From contig NZ_DEXW01000043.1 in assembly GCF_002364335.1 (NCBI RefSeq), positions 83,435 through 146,844 of the forward strand: a DNA stretch of 63,410 nucleotides, given 5' to 3'. A program made the translations under genes and the position numbers. Numbering within the stretch: the first letter of the stretch is position 1; every line of letters starts with the position of its first letter. The stretch is from Winogradskyella sp. UBA3174. GTDB taxonomy: Bacteria; Bacteroidota; Bacteroidia; Flavobacteriales; Flavobacteriaceae. This document shows, one piece after another, positions 15,044-23,800 of this stretch. The notes beneath the pieces are model-generated. The model saw nothing but the letters and a program-made list of their open reading frames with translations. It made no database searches and had not been told where the DNA came from.

Positions 15044-16196
15044 ACTTATACTATTAATCACAGTTCAAGTATTGCATGCGCAAAAGCCTTCTAATATTGA
15101 AATGGAAGAGATTCATACAATCTATGATGAAAGTTTTACGACAGATGCAAATACGACTTTGGTTTTGAATTTAAGTAATACTGCGGCTCGTATTTATAAA
15201 TCTAAAGATGATAAAGTCCATATTAAATATACTATGGAATTTAATAATTACAGAAAAAAAATAGTAGAATCTAGTTTGAAACGTGCAATTGTCTCTGGAA
15301 AAAAAGAAAATAATAAAATCACATATACTTCAAAAAGCCGGAATTCAAAATATTATAGACAATATCAGATGGAAGAGGTTTTGGTAGGTCGCTTGGGTAA
15401 AATGGTGGATTCAACAAATAAGATAAAACCCGTTATCAGAAAATCTTTAGATTCAATTCTTATTCAAATTAACCTATCTGAGCGCAAACGTTTAAGGAAA
15501 TTTTATGGCACATTTAAAATTAAGCCAAGAGTAAAAAAATGGAAGAAAAGTGATAAACTCCAAATAACTCGAATGGTGATTTATATACCAGAAAACATTC
15601 ATGTTAGAGCAACTTTAGAAAATGCACAGCTTATATTTTTAGATGATTTCATTAATAGAGCAACTATAAATAGCCGAAATTCTAAGCTTAGATTTAAGAC
15701 TATTGGCCATGAGCTAAATATATTTGATATTGACAATGGCTATTTTAATGCAGAAGCAGTCACTAGTGGTAGTTATAGTTTTGCAAACACAAAAGAAGTT
15801 ACTATTGGTAGGCTTAGCAATTCATTGGTGAATTCTGAATTTACTAAGATTGAATTAGGTGAAATAGGTAAAAATAATAAGGTTGTTGATTTTAATAGTA
15901 AATATTTTATCTACAATTTTAGTAACGATTTTGGTGCATTTAATCTTGATACTGATTATACCGAAGTTAATCTATTTTTTCCTGAAAGCATAGACTATTA
16001 TATCGAAACGTTTGGTTACGATACGGTACATTATTCGAAGGGTTTCACAGGGGTTATTGGGTCACCTAGTAAATATGAACCTACAAAAATGATGACTATT
16101 GGTAAAGAAACTAATCCTAATAAAATTAAAATTAACACCACACATGGTATAATTAGGCTTGGTGAGGATTCTATAGACTTTGGTAAAAAAAACTAA
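15027..16196 (+). CDS. secreted beta-rich protein of the sigma operon
   Basis: A 389-residue exported protein (signal peptide 1-18, LHAQ). Residues about 100-180 are very basic. From about 185 to the end the sequence has repeated short strands (VRATLENAQLIFLDDF, ATINSRNSKLRFKTIG, TIGRLSNSLVNSEFTKIEL) like a DUF4097-style or head-GIN-like beta-solenoid. I do not assign a firm family. As the third member of an overlapping sigma/anti-sigma/secreted-protein trio, it may be the signal-linked envelope component or a target. It ends two bases from the convergent DUF2306 gene. Confidence 0.65.
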   Translation: MRTLFKLILLITVQVLHAQKPSNIEMEEIHTIYDESFTTDANTTLVLNLSNTAARIYKSKDDKVHIKYTMEFNNYRKKIVESSLKRAIVSGKKENNKITYTSKSRNSKYYRQYQMEEVLVGRLGKMVDSTNKIKPVIRKSLDSILIQINLSERKRLRKFYGTFKIKPRVKKWKKSDKLQITRMVIYIPENIHVRATLENAQLIFLDDFINRATINSRNSKLRFKTIGHELNIFDIDNGYFNAEAVTSGSYSFANTKEVTIGRLSNSLVNSEFTKIELGEIGKNNKVVDFNSKYFIYNFSNDFGAFNLDTDYTEVNLFFPESIDYYIETFGYDTVHYSKGFTGVIGSPSKYEPTKMMTIGKETNPNKIKINTTHGIIRLGEDSIDFGKKN

Positions 16197-16198
16197 TA

Positions 16199-16585
16199 TT
16201 ACCCAAAAAATACTCCATGCAAATAACGACCAGGCATTAACGTAAAGCCACCAGCAATAATGAGAGCGCCAAAATAAAGTAATATCATCTTTCTTTTGTG
16301 CGCTTTTACATTCCCTTTTTTAATGGCTAAATAAGCCGTTGGTACTGTCCAAATAGTTAAGAAACTAAATAGGTGAATCCAACCAAAATGATTTAAAACT
16401 CTACCACCAACATCAGCTGGCATAAATAAGGTCACAATGGCTGTAAACAGCATTAAAATCATATAGATTCTACCAAGTTGTTTATGGATTTGCGTTCCTT
16501 TTTTAATGATTAAAAGAAAACCACCAATAAATACACAAGGCACTACGGTGTATAAATGGAGAAACATTAGAGTGTCGTAGCTCAT
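16199..16585 (-). CDS. DUF2306-like membrane protein
   Basis: A 128-residue protein with four membrane helices (about 8-25, 37-52, 68-83 and 100-118). The motifs IHKQLGRIYMILM and KAHKRKMILLYFGALIIAGG, with conserved histidines next to membrane helices, resemble the DUF2306 family (small four-helix proteins possibly binding haem or a quinone). Function unknown. It is a single gene, convergent with the sigma trio. A 27-codon ORF of uncertain meaning lies just upstream on the same strand. Confidence 0.7.
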   Translation of the reverse strand: MSYDTLMFLHLYTVVPCVFIGGFLLIIKKGTQIHKQLGRIYMILMLFTAIVTLFMPADVGGRVLNHFGWIHLFSFLTIWTVPTAYLAIKKGNVKAHKRKMILLYFGALIIAGGFTLMPGRYLHGVFFG

Positions 16586-16611
16586 ATATTATTTTTGAAA
16601 GTAAATAAATT

Positions 16612-16695
16612 TTAAGAATCAAATTCAGCTTCAGAGGCATAATCAATAAAGGATCTAACTCCTTGAAAAGGACTATATTTGATAAAGTTAATCAT
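16612..16695 (-). other. 27-codon ORF ahead of the DUF2306 gene, doubtful
   Basis: An ATG-started minus-strand frame encodes 27 residues (starting MINFIKYSPFQGVRSFID, ending ASEAEFDS). Its composition looks protein-like rather than random AT-rich sequence, and it lies 26 bases before the DUF2306 start. It could be a leader peptide or the remaining C-terminus of a deleted gene. It overlaps the start region of the gene at 16700 on the other strand. Confidence 0.3.
16674..16681 (+). promoter_or_regulatory. -7 promoter box (TATATTTG)
   Basis: A perfect TAnnTTTG box 18 bases before the ATG at 16700. It shows that an apparent TTG start at 16679 lies inside the promoter and is not used. No -33 TTTG at the canonical distance. 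Confidence 0.5.
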
Positions 16696-16699
16696 TGCT

Positions 16700-17764
16700 A
16701 TGTGTTTATATAAATTAAAATTTATAATATTTTTTTTCTTCATAAATACAATTTCTAGCCATAGCCAAACAAATCAAAATTTTGACGACTCTAAATTAGA
16801 AAAGACCCTTTTTGAGAGTAACGACTTACTTTCTATTAAACTTTCCTACTCAAGAAAACAACTCAAAAAAGAAACTAACGATTCTACATTTCTCGATTCA
16901 TTTTTAGCGCATAAAAGTGCAGATAGTAAATGGGATACATTACGAGTAAAAATTAGAGCTCGTGGTAATTTTAGGCGTGCAAAGTGTCATTTCACACCTG
17001 TTAAATTAAAAATTAAGAAATCTGATGCTAAGAAAACTATCTTTAAAGGTCAGAAGCAATTAAAAATGGTCTTGCCCTGTGTTAATGAATCTTCTAAAGA
17101 TGATAATGTAATAAAGGAATATATTATTTATAAAATGTTTGAGGTTGTCTCGCCCTATTATTTTAGTTCGCGGTTGTTAGATATAGAATATTCAGAAATT
17201 AAAAAAAGACGAACTCAAGTGCACAATTTTAAGGGTTTAATGATAGAAGATAATAGCAAAGTTGCTAAGCGATTAGACGCTAAACTTGGTAAAAGAAAAT
17301 ACTATCCACAAGCTTTTGATGAGTTGGGTGCTGTGAGACACGCTATGTTTCAATTTATGATTGGGAATACGGATTTTTCTACAGTTTATCAGCACAACAC
17401 TAAGGTGTTATTCGTAAACAAAAGGTTTTTTACGATACCGTATGATTTTGATATGGCTGGTTTTGTAAATACAAGTTATGCTGTAGTATCGCAGATTGGT
17501 AACCAAAAATTACCAATAGATAAAGTGATAGATCGTTATTATAGAGGTTATAAACATGATTATAAATTCTTTCAACAAGTACGAGAAGAATTTATCGATA
17601 ATAAAGAGGATCTGCTTCAAATTATAGATGATAACAAGTTGAATTTTATAGACCAGAAAAGTTATAAGGTTGCAAGAGTCTATATTTTAGATTTTTTCAA
17701 ATTAATAGGGAATGAATCAACTTTCAAAAAGCGCACTTATTTGGCCGCATTAGAACTAAATTAA
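16700..17764 (+). CDS. secreted protein, possibly CotH-kinase-like
   Basis: A 354-residue protein when started at ATG 16700; an upstream TTG lies within the promoter box. A signal peptide covers about 1-23 (FINTISSHSQ). The stretch VKIRARGNFRRAKCHFTPVK, then IKEYIIYKMFEVVSPYYFSS, FMIGNTDFSTVYQHN and finally FTIPYDFDMAGFVN follow the order of motifs in CotH-like secreted kinases (Arg-rich substrate loop, helix, catalytic Asp in NTD, metal-binding DFD). I cannot show homology without a search, so the assignment is tentative. Orthologues are common in Flavobacteria as hypothetical proteins. Stands alone, convergent with the helicase gene. Confidence 0.6.
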   Translation: MCLYKLKFIIFFFFINTISSHSQTNQNFDDSKLEKTLFESNDLLSIKLSYSRKQLKKETNDSTFLDSFLAHKSADSKWDTLRVKIRARGNFRRAKCHFTPVKLKIKKSDAKKTIFKGQKQLKMVLPCVNESSKDDNVIKEYIIYKMFEVVSPYYFSSRLLDIEYSEIKKRRTQVHNFKGLMIEDNSKVAKRLDAKLGKRKYYPQAFDELGAVRHAMFQFMIGNTDFSTVYQHNTKVLFVNKRFFTIPYDFDMAGFVNTSYAVVSQIGNQKLPIDKVIDRYYRGYKHDYKFFQQVREEFIDNKEDLLQIIDDNKLNFIDQKSYKVARVYILDFFKLIGNESTFKKRTYLAALELN

Positions 17765-17766
17765 AC

Positions 17767-19002
17767 TTAATACCAACGTTTCTTTTTCTTTTTAGAAGCC
17801 TCACTCTTTCTACCCTTTTTATATTTACTCCCTTGCTTTTTATGTACAACAGGTTTTGCTTTAGGATCTAAAGGATAAGGATGTTCAGTCTCTACAGGGA
17901 TTTGAACATTAATACTGTTTTGAATCGCTTTTACATAGCTTTTTTCGTCAGCAGAACACATCGCGTACGCTTTTCCAAGATTTCCAGCGCGTCCTGTTCT
18001 ACCAATTCTGTGCACGTAAGTTTCAGGTACATTTGGCATATCAAAATTAAGCACGTTATCTAATTCATTAATATCAATACCACGAGCTGCAACGTCAGTC
18101 GCAATTAAAACTTTGACGTATCCATTTTTAAACTTGTTTAAGGCGTTCTGTCGTTCACTTTGGGCTTTATCTCCATGAAGGCTATTTACTGCGTAACCAT
18201 TTTTCAATAAAGTTTCCTCTAGTTTATCGACACCATATTTAGTGCGTCTAAAAATAAGAACGTTGCCTTCTATAGTGTTTCTCAATAAATGCAAACACAA
18301 CTCTATTTTACTTTGTTTAGGTACATAATACAAGACTTGACTCACATCTTTCGCTACAGATTTTGTAGGAGTCACATCGATACGTTCAGGATTTTTAAGA
18401 ATGGTATTTGCTAATTCCTCAATCTTATAGGGTATAGTTGCTGAGAATAAAAGTGTTTGTTTAGTTTCAGGACAAAGACGTTCAATCTTTTTAACATCAT
18501 CAATAAATCCCATCGCTAGCATTAAATCTGCTTCATCTAAAACGAAGGTTTCAACATAATCGAGGTTAATGTAATCTTGTTTGTGCAAGTCGAGTAGGCG
18601 ACCAGGTGTTGCTACTAAAATATCAACCCCTTTTTTCAAAACATCTTTTTGTGGTTCAATAGAAGTTCCTCCAAAAACAACCAGAGATTTTAGGTTAGTA
18701 AACTCAGCATACGTTTTAAAATTTTGTTGAATTTGAACAGCGAGTTCTCTAGTTGGACTCACAATCAACGCTCTTATTTTTTTTCCTTTCTTAGGCGCAT
18801 CTTGTTTATCATATAGTTTTTGTAGAATAGGTAATGCAAAAGCCGCTGTTTTACCAGTGCCAGTTTGAGCAGATACAATAACATCTTTACCATCTAATAC
18901 AAGAGGTATTGAGCGCTGTTGTACCAAAGTTGGCTCAATATAGCCAGAAGCTTCAACGGCTTTCTGTAAGGGTTTTATGAGGCCTAAGTCTTTAAATGAC
19001 AT
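17767..19002 (-). CDS. DEAD-box RNA helicase (RhlE-like)
   Basis: A 411-residue ATP-dependent RNA helicase. All motifs are present: Q motif around PTLVQQRSIP, Walker A AQTGTGKT, PTRELA, GG and TPGRLLDL, DEAD in VLDEADLML, SAT, then in the second RecA domain FRRTKYGVDKLEE, TDVAARGIDI and HRIGRTGRAG. A lysine/serine-rich tail (about 390-411) probably adds RNA affinity. I start it at ATG 19002 (MSFKDLGL), the usual family start; an in-frame ATG at 19134 would add 44 atypical residues and overlap the protease gene. RhlE-type helicases act in ribosome assembly and RNA decay, often in the cold. Confidence 0.95.
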   Translation of the reverse strand: MSFKDLGLIKPLQKAVEASGYIEPTLVQQRSIPLVLDGKDVIVSAQTGTGKTAAFALPILQKLYDKQDAPKKGKKIRALIVSPTRELAVQIQQNFKTYAEFTNLKSLVVFGGTSIEPQKDVLKKGVDILVATPGRLLDLHKQDYINLDYVETFVLDEADLMLAMGFIDDVKKIERLCPETKQTLLFSATIPYKIEELANTILKNPERIDVTPTKSVAKDVSQVLYYVPKQSKIELCLHLLRNTIEGNVLIFRRTKYGVDKLEETLLKNGYAVNSLHGDKAQSERQNALNKFKNGYVKVLIATDVAARGIDINELDNVLNFDMPNVPETYVHRIGRTGRAGNLGKAYAMCSADEKSYVKAIQNSINVQIPVETEHPYPLDPKAKPVVHKKQGSKYKKGRKSEASKKKKKRWY

Positions 19003-19117
19003 GTGTTTTAATTTGTGGTAAAGGTAATGTAAAAGATGAAGTTGATTTAAAATAAAAGCGATTTCAAATTTGAAAGCTTTTATACGTTTTGGCGGTTTTA
19101 TAGACAATGATAAAATG

Positions 19118-19828
19118 CTAAAGAACGCGCTCAATCATAGACATACTATTCAAGATGCAATGTGCAATTATTAAAGGCCACAAATTACGACCAAATTTAA
19201 CATATGCAATTCCCATAACTAAGCCAATAAGTCCAACAGTTATTGATCTTTCAGATAAATCGTTTGAGTGTCTAAAACCAAAAATCACTGCTTGTAATAC
19301 AACTGCTATAACAGTAGCAAATGAAGTAAAAGAAAATAGTTTTTCAAACCAATTCATTAAAAAACCTCTGTCTAGTAATTCTTCGAGCATTGATTCAATT
19401 AAAACCATTGGAATAATTGTGAAGAAGAGCGACCAGTTTCCTTTAAGGTCTCCAAATTTAGAGGTAGTACTACCTTCAGAAACCTCTTGTTCAGTTATAA
19501 AAGGTAAAGCATCTTTAATAATATTGAAAAGCATTATAGATGCTACTGTTGCAATTAAAATCCCAATACTAACCAATATTGTTTTTTTGATGCTTTTGGG
19601 TTTACGCAGGCCTAAATCTTTCCATGATAAACCTCGGACTTTCATTCTCCACATGGCTATAATTAATGTTGAGAATGACCAAAACAGACCATTTATGATA
19701 AAACCAACATTTGGAAAATAAATTTCTCTAATGAGAAACATGACTGTGATATAGATTACTAAATCGACTAAAATACCCTTATGGTTAGGGTTTTTAATTA
19801 TTACTTGGGTATTAGTATGATTCGTCAT
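19118..19828 (-). CDS. CPBP family intramembrane metalloprotease
   Basis: A 236-residue membrane protein with about seven hydrophobic segments and the full CPBP (Abi/Rce1-like) motif set: EExxxR at Glu149-Glu150-Arg154 (LEELLDRG), FxxxH at Phe183-His187 (FGFRHS) and HxxxN/D at His223-Asn227 (AHCILN). These residues form the glutamate-metal active site of type II CAAX prenyl protease relatives. In bacteria they act on membrane proteins or in self-immunity; the target here is unknown. The gene has an ECF-type promoter element of the same form as the sigma locus at 12.2 kb. The helicase start follows 115 bases downstream. Confidence 0.9.
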   Translation of the reverse strand: MTNHTNTQVIIKNPNHKGILVDLVIYITVMFLIREIYFPNVGFIINGLFWSFSTLIIAMWRMKVRGLSWKDLGLRKPKSIKKTILVSIGILIATVASIMLFNIIKDALPFITEQEVSEGSTTSKFGDLKGNWSLFFTIIPMVLIESMLEELLDRGFLMNWFEKLFSFTSFATVIAVVLQAVIFGFRHSNDLSERSITVGLIGLVMGIAYVKFGRNLWPLIIAHCILNSMSMIERVL

Positions 19829-19863
19829 TTATCTTTACCGTTGGTTAGATTAACTTTTTATAG

Positions 19864-19890
19864 GACGATAAAAACTACAAATAGGTTACA
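19864..19890 (-). promoter_or_regulatory. ECF-type promoter of the CPBP protease gene
   Basis: On the minus strand TGTAACC (19890-19884), a 16-base spacer and CGTC (19867-19864). The -35 heptamer, the spacer length and the CGTC are identical to the two elements at 12203-12286, although this gene is 7 kb away. The leader would be about 30 bases. Confidence 0.6.
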
Positions 19891-19913
19891 GTCTTAAAAA
19901 AAATCACCTGAAT

Positions 19914-20870
19914 TTACCAACGCTCAATAGCCCAATCCTTTTGCTCTTTCTCAGATAAAAATGTCCAAGCAATAAATCTGCTAATCTTATGACCTTGACC
20001 CATTTCAATAGTTTTTACATCAATAGCATTCACTTTTTGTAAAATCTTATAGGTTGGTTTTAGTGTTGCTTCTTTCGAAATTAAGCTTGTAAACCAAAAG
20101 CATTGTTTACTGAAATGTTTACTCTCGTAAATCATGTCTTTTACAAAACGTGCTTCACCACCTTTGGTCCATAATTCATTATTTTGCCCGCCAAAATTAA
20201 GAAGTGCTTTACTCGGACGTTTTCCTTTTAAGTTTTTAAGTTTTCGTAGACTGGCTTTTTGAGCATCTTCTAATGAGACATGAAACGGTGGATTGCACAT
20301 TGTAAAATCAATATGCTCGTTTGGTTTTATAATATCTTTAAAAAATGCATTAGATTGCTCTTGTCGTCTAATTTCTAAACTAGATTTTAAATTTGAGTTT
20401 CTTTGCTCTATCTCTTTTGCAGATATAATTGCAGTTTCATTAGTGTCACTTCCAATAAATGACCAGTCATATTCAAAATTGCCAATAATTGGATAAATAC
20501 AGCTTGCACCAACACCAATATCTAAGCCTGTGATATGGTTTCCTTCTGGAATATTAGTTCCATTTCCTTTTAAAAGATCTGCAATATTATGAATGTAATC
20601 TGCACGACCAGGAATAGGTGGGCACAAATAATGCTCCGGAATATCCCAAAATTCAACATTATAATGATGTTTTAATAAAGCTTTATTTAAGGCTTTAACG
20701 GCATCTGGATTAAAAAAATCAACCGAATTATCACCATATTTGTTTGGTGCTACAAATGCTTCTAATTCAGGTGAGCTTTTAATAAGTTTATCAAAATCGT
20801 AGCGTTCTCTATGTTGACTTCTAGGATGAAGTTCTGATTTTACTTTTGCGTGTTCTTTTTTATCTTTCAA
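19914..20870 (-). CDS. rlmF: 23S rRNA (adenine-1618-N6)-methyltransferase
   Basis: A 318-residue Rossmann-fold methyltransferase. The SAM-binding loop LDIGVGAS (116-123) and the catalytic NPPF motif (193-196, FTMCNPPFHVS) of N6-adenine methyltransferases are present, with the RlmF-specific N-terminus LHPRSQHRERYDFDKLI and ending CFWFTSLISKEATLKP. It methylates A1618 of 23S rRNA. It begins five bases after the pyc stop codon, so it is the second gene of a pyc-rlmF transcript. Length matches the E. coli protein (about 308). Confidence 0.95.
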   Translation of the reverse strand: MKDKKEHAKVKSELHPRSQHRERYDFDKLIKSSPELEAFVAPNKYGDNSVDFFNPDAVKALNKALLKHHYNVEFWDIPEHYLCPPIPGRADYIHNIADLLKGNGTNIPEGNHITGLDIGVGASCIYPIIGNFEYDWSFIGSDTNETAIISAKEIEQRNSNLKSSLEIRRQEQSNAFFKDIIKPNEHIDFTMCNPPFHVSLEDAQKASLRKLKNLKGKRPSKALLNFGGQNNELWTKGGEARFVKDMIYESKHFSKQCFWFTSLISKEATLKPTYKILQKVNAIDVKTIEMGQGHKISRFIAWTFLSEKEQKDWAIERW

Positions 20871-20875
20871 TTGTT

Positions 20876-23800
20876 CTATTCTAAAGTAATAACTAAATCA
20901 TTTTGTTTTACCATTCTGCCTTCTTCTAAGCTTATAGATTTTACTTTACCAGCTTTGTGTGCCGCAACTGTAGTTTCCATTTTCATAGCTTCAATGATAA
21001 ATAAAGGGTCATTCTCTTTTATAATTTGATCCTTCTTAACCACTATTTTATAAAGTGAGCCTTGCAAAGGTGCACCAATTTGATTAGGATTTTCAGAATC
21101 TATTTTTTTATTTTCTTGTTTTACGATTTTTGAAGATTTATCAAAAACATCAACAAATCTATTCTCACCGTTTACTTTAAAGAATACGGTTTTATAACCA
21201 TCATCATTTGCGATACTTACAGAAAGTAACTTTACAATAATAGTTTTTCCTTGTTCTAATTCTATTAATGTTTCTTCGCTAGGTTTCATTCCGTAAAAGA
21301 AGTTTACCGTCGGAATTAAACCAAGGTTTCCATAATTCTTGTAATTTTCGTGAGCGTCTTTAAAGACTTTTGGATATAAGGTGTAGGATAAGAAATCTTC
21401 TAGCTCAATAGGTCTTGTAAATCCTTTTTGAAATTTCTTTTTAAAGTCTTTATAATCCTTATCAAAATCAATAGGCTCTAAATGTGCATTTGGTCGATCT
21501 GTATATGGTATTTTATTTCTTAAAATTATTTTCTGAAGTTTTTTAGGAAAACCGCCAGTTGGTTGTCCTAAATCTCCCTTAAAGAAATTAATTACCGATT
21601 CTGGAAAAGAAATTGATTCACCACGAGTCATCACATCTTCTGGTGTTAAATTATTGGTCACCATAAAAATAGCCATGTCACCAACCACTTTAGAACTTGG
21701 TGTTACTTTTACCAAATTACCAAACATTTTATTGACTTGCGCATACATTAATTTTACCTCACTAAATTTATCTACCAATCCTAAAGCTGTGGCTTGAGGT
21801 CTTAAATTTGAATACTGTCCACCTGGAATTTCATGCTGAAAAATTTCAGCAGAACTGGCTTTTAATCCAGATTCAAAAGGGTAATATAATTCTCTTGTAT
21901 CTTCCCAGAAGTTTGAAAATTGATTTAACTTATCCATGTCAAAATTATGAGCACGTTCTTGGTATTTCATCATTTCTACAATCGAATTAAAATTGGGTTG
22001 TGATGTTAAACCAGATAAGCCACCAAGGGCAACATCTACCACATCAACACCCGCCTCAATAGCTTTCATGTAAGTCGCAGATTGTAACGATGATGTATCG
22101 TGGGTATGTAAATGAATAGGGATATTCACGGTGTTTTTTAAAGCCGAAACCAGCTCAGTAGCTGCATAAGGTTTTAGTAAACCAGCCATGTCTTTTATAG
22201 CAATCATATGTGCGCCTGCATTTTCTAAATCTTTAGCAAGTTGCGTATAGTATTTTAGCGTGTATTTTGTTTCTTCAGGATTTAAAATATCACCTGTGTA
22301 GCTTATCGCTGCTTGTGCAATCCCACCCGTTTTATTGCGGACATAGTTAATACTTGGTTCCATGGCTTTCACCCAATTGAGCGAGTCGAATATTCTAAAA
22401 ATATCAACACCATTTTCCCATGATTTTTCAACAAATTTTTCAATCAAATTATCAGGATATGCTTTATAGCCAACAGCATTAGAACCACGTAAAAGCATTT
22501 GGAATAAAATATTAGGTACTGCACTCTTAAGTTCTCTTAATCGTGTCCAAGGACTTTCGTGCAAGAAACGCAGACAAACATCGAAAGTTGCACCTCCCCA
22601 AACTTCCATACTAAAGGTATTCGCATGGTTTTTTGCAAAACTTTCTGCGACTTTAAGCATGTCGAATGTTCGCATTCGTGTTGCTAATAACGATTGGTGC
22701 GCATCTCGCATTGTCGTATCTGTATATTGAATTTTATTTTCAGCTTTTAACCATTGGCAAAATTTTTCTGGACCAAGTTCTGTAAGTAAATCTTTGGTGC
22801 CTTTTGGGAATTCTGCTTTAAGATCAAACTTAGGAACTTTAGGATGTCTAAATACTTTATTATCATCCTTAAACTTTATATCAGGATTGCCATTGACAAC
22901 AACTTCAGCTAAATATTTTATGGCTTTAGAGGTTCGGTCTTGTGGTAATCTTATTTCGAATAACTCTGGTGTATTCTCTATGAAATTCACAGATACTTTA
23001 CCTTCTCTAAATGTATTATGAACTATAACATTCTGTAAAAAATGGATATTAGTTTTTACACCTCTAATTCTAAATTCTTTTAAGGCACGTCTCATTTTTC
23101 TAATAGCTCCATCTAATGTTCTGCCCTGAGCAGATACTTTTACGAGCATAGAATCAAAAAATGGACTCACATTATAGCCTTGGTAAATGCTACCAGCATC
23201 GAGTCTAATTCCCATGCCAGACGCACTGCGATAGGTGGTAATGTTTCCATAATCTGGTGTGAAATTATTTTCAGGATCTTCTGTTGTTAATCTACATTGC
23301 AGTGCAAATCCGTAAGTTGCCAAACTATCTTGCCCATAGATTTTTATTTGTTGGTCAGACAATTTATAACCTCCTGCAATGAATATTTGTGTTTTTACCA
23401 AATCGATACCAGTCACCATTTCGGTTACTGTGTGTTCGACCTGAATTCTTGGATTCACTTCAATAAAAAAGATGTTGTCTTGTTGATCTACCAAAAACTC
23501 AACCGTTCCAATATTATTATAATTAACTTCCGAAGTGATCGCAATTGCATATTTGTAAAGCGCATCTTTAACGGTTTGCGATACATTAAAAGAAGGAGCG
23601 ACTTCAACTACTTTTTGGTGCCGACGTTGTACGGAACAATCGCGTTCAAACAAATGACGAATATTGCCATGTCTGTCGGCAACAATTTGTACCTCAATAT
23701 GTTTTGGATTTTCGACATACTTTTCTAAAAACATGGTGCCATCACCAAAAGCATTTAAGGCTTCATTACTTGCGGAATTAAAATTTTGTTCTAAATCCTT

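Noticed and set aside
19003..19134. N-terminal extension of the DEAD-box helicase
   Set aside because: The 44 added residues are hydrophobic and unlike the family, and the extension overlaps the protease gene; ATG 19002 gives the normal Q-motif start.
19155..19721. 188-codon plus-strand ORF
   Set aside because: Fully antisense to the CPBP protease gene, which has all catalytic motifs; the opposite frame is open only because of codon bias.
23297..23728. 143-codon plus-strand ORF within pyc
   Set aside because: It is antisense to the well-supported biotin carboxylase domain and its composition is that of a shadow frame.
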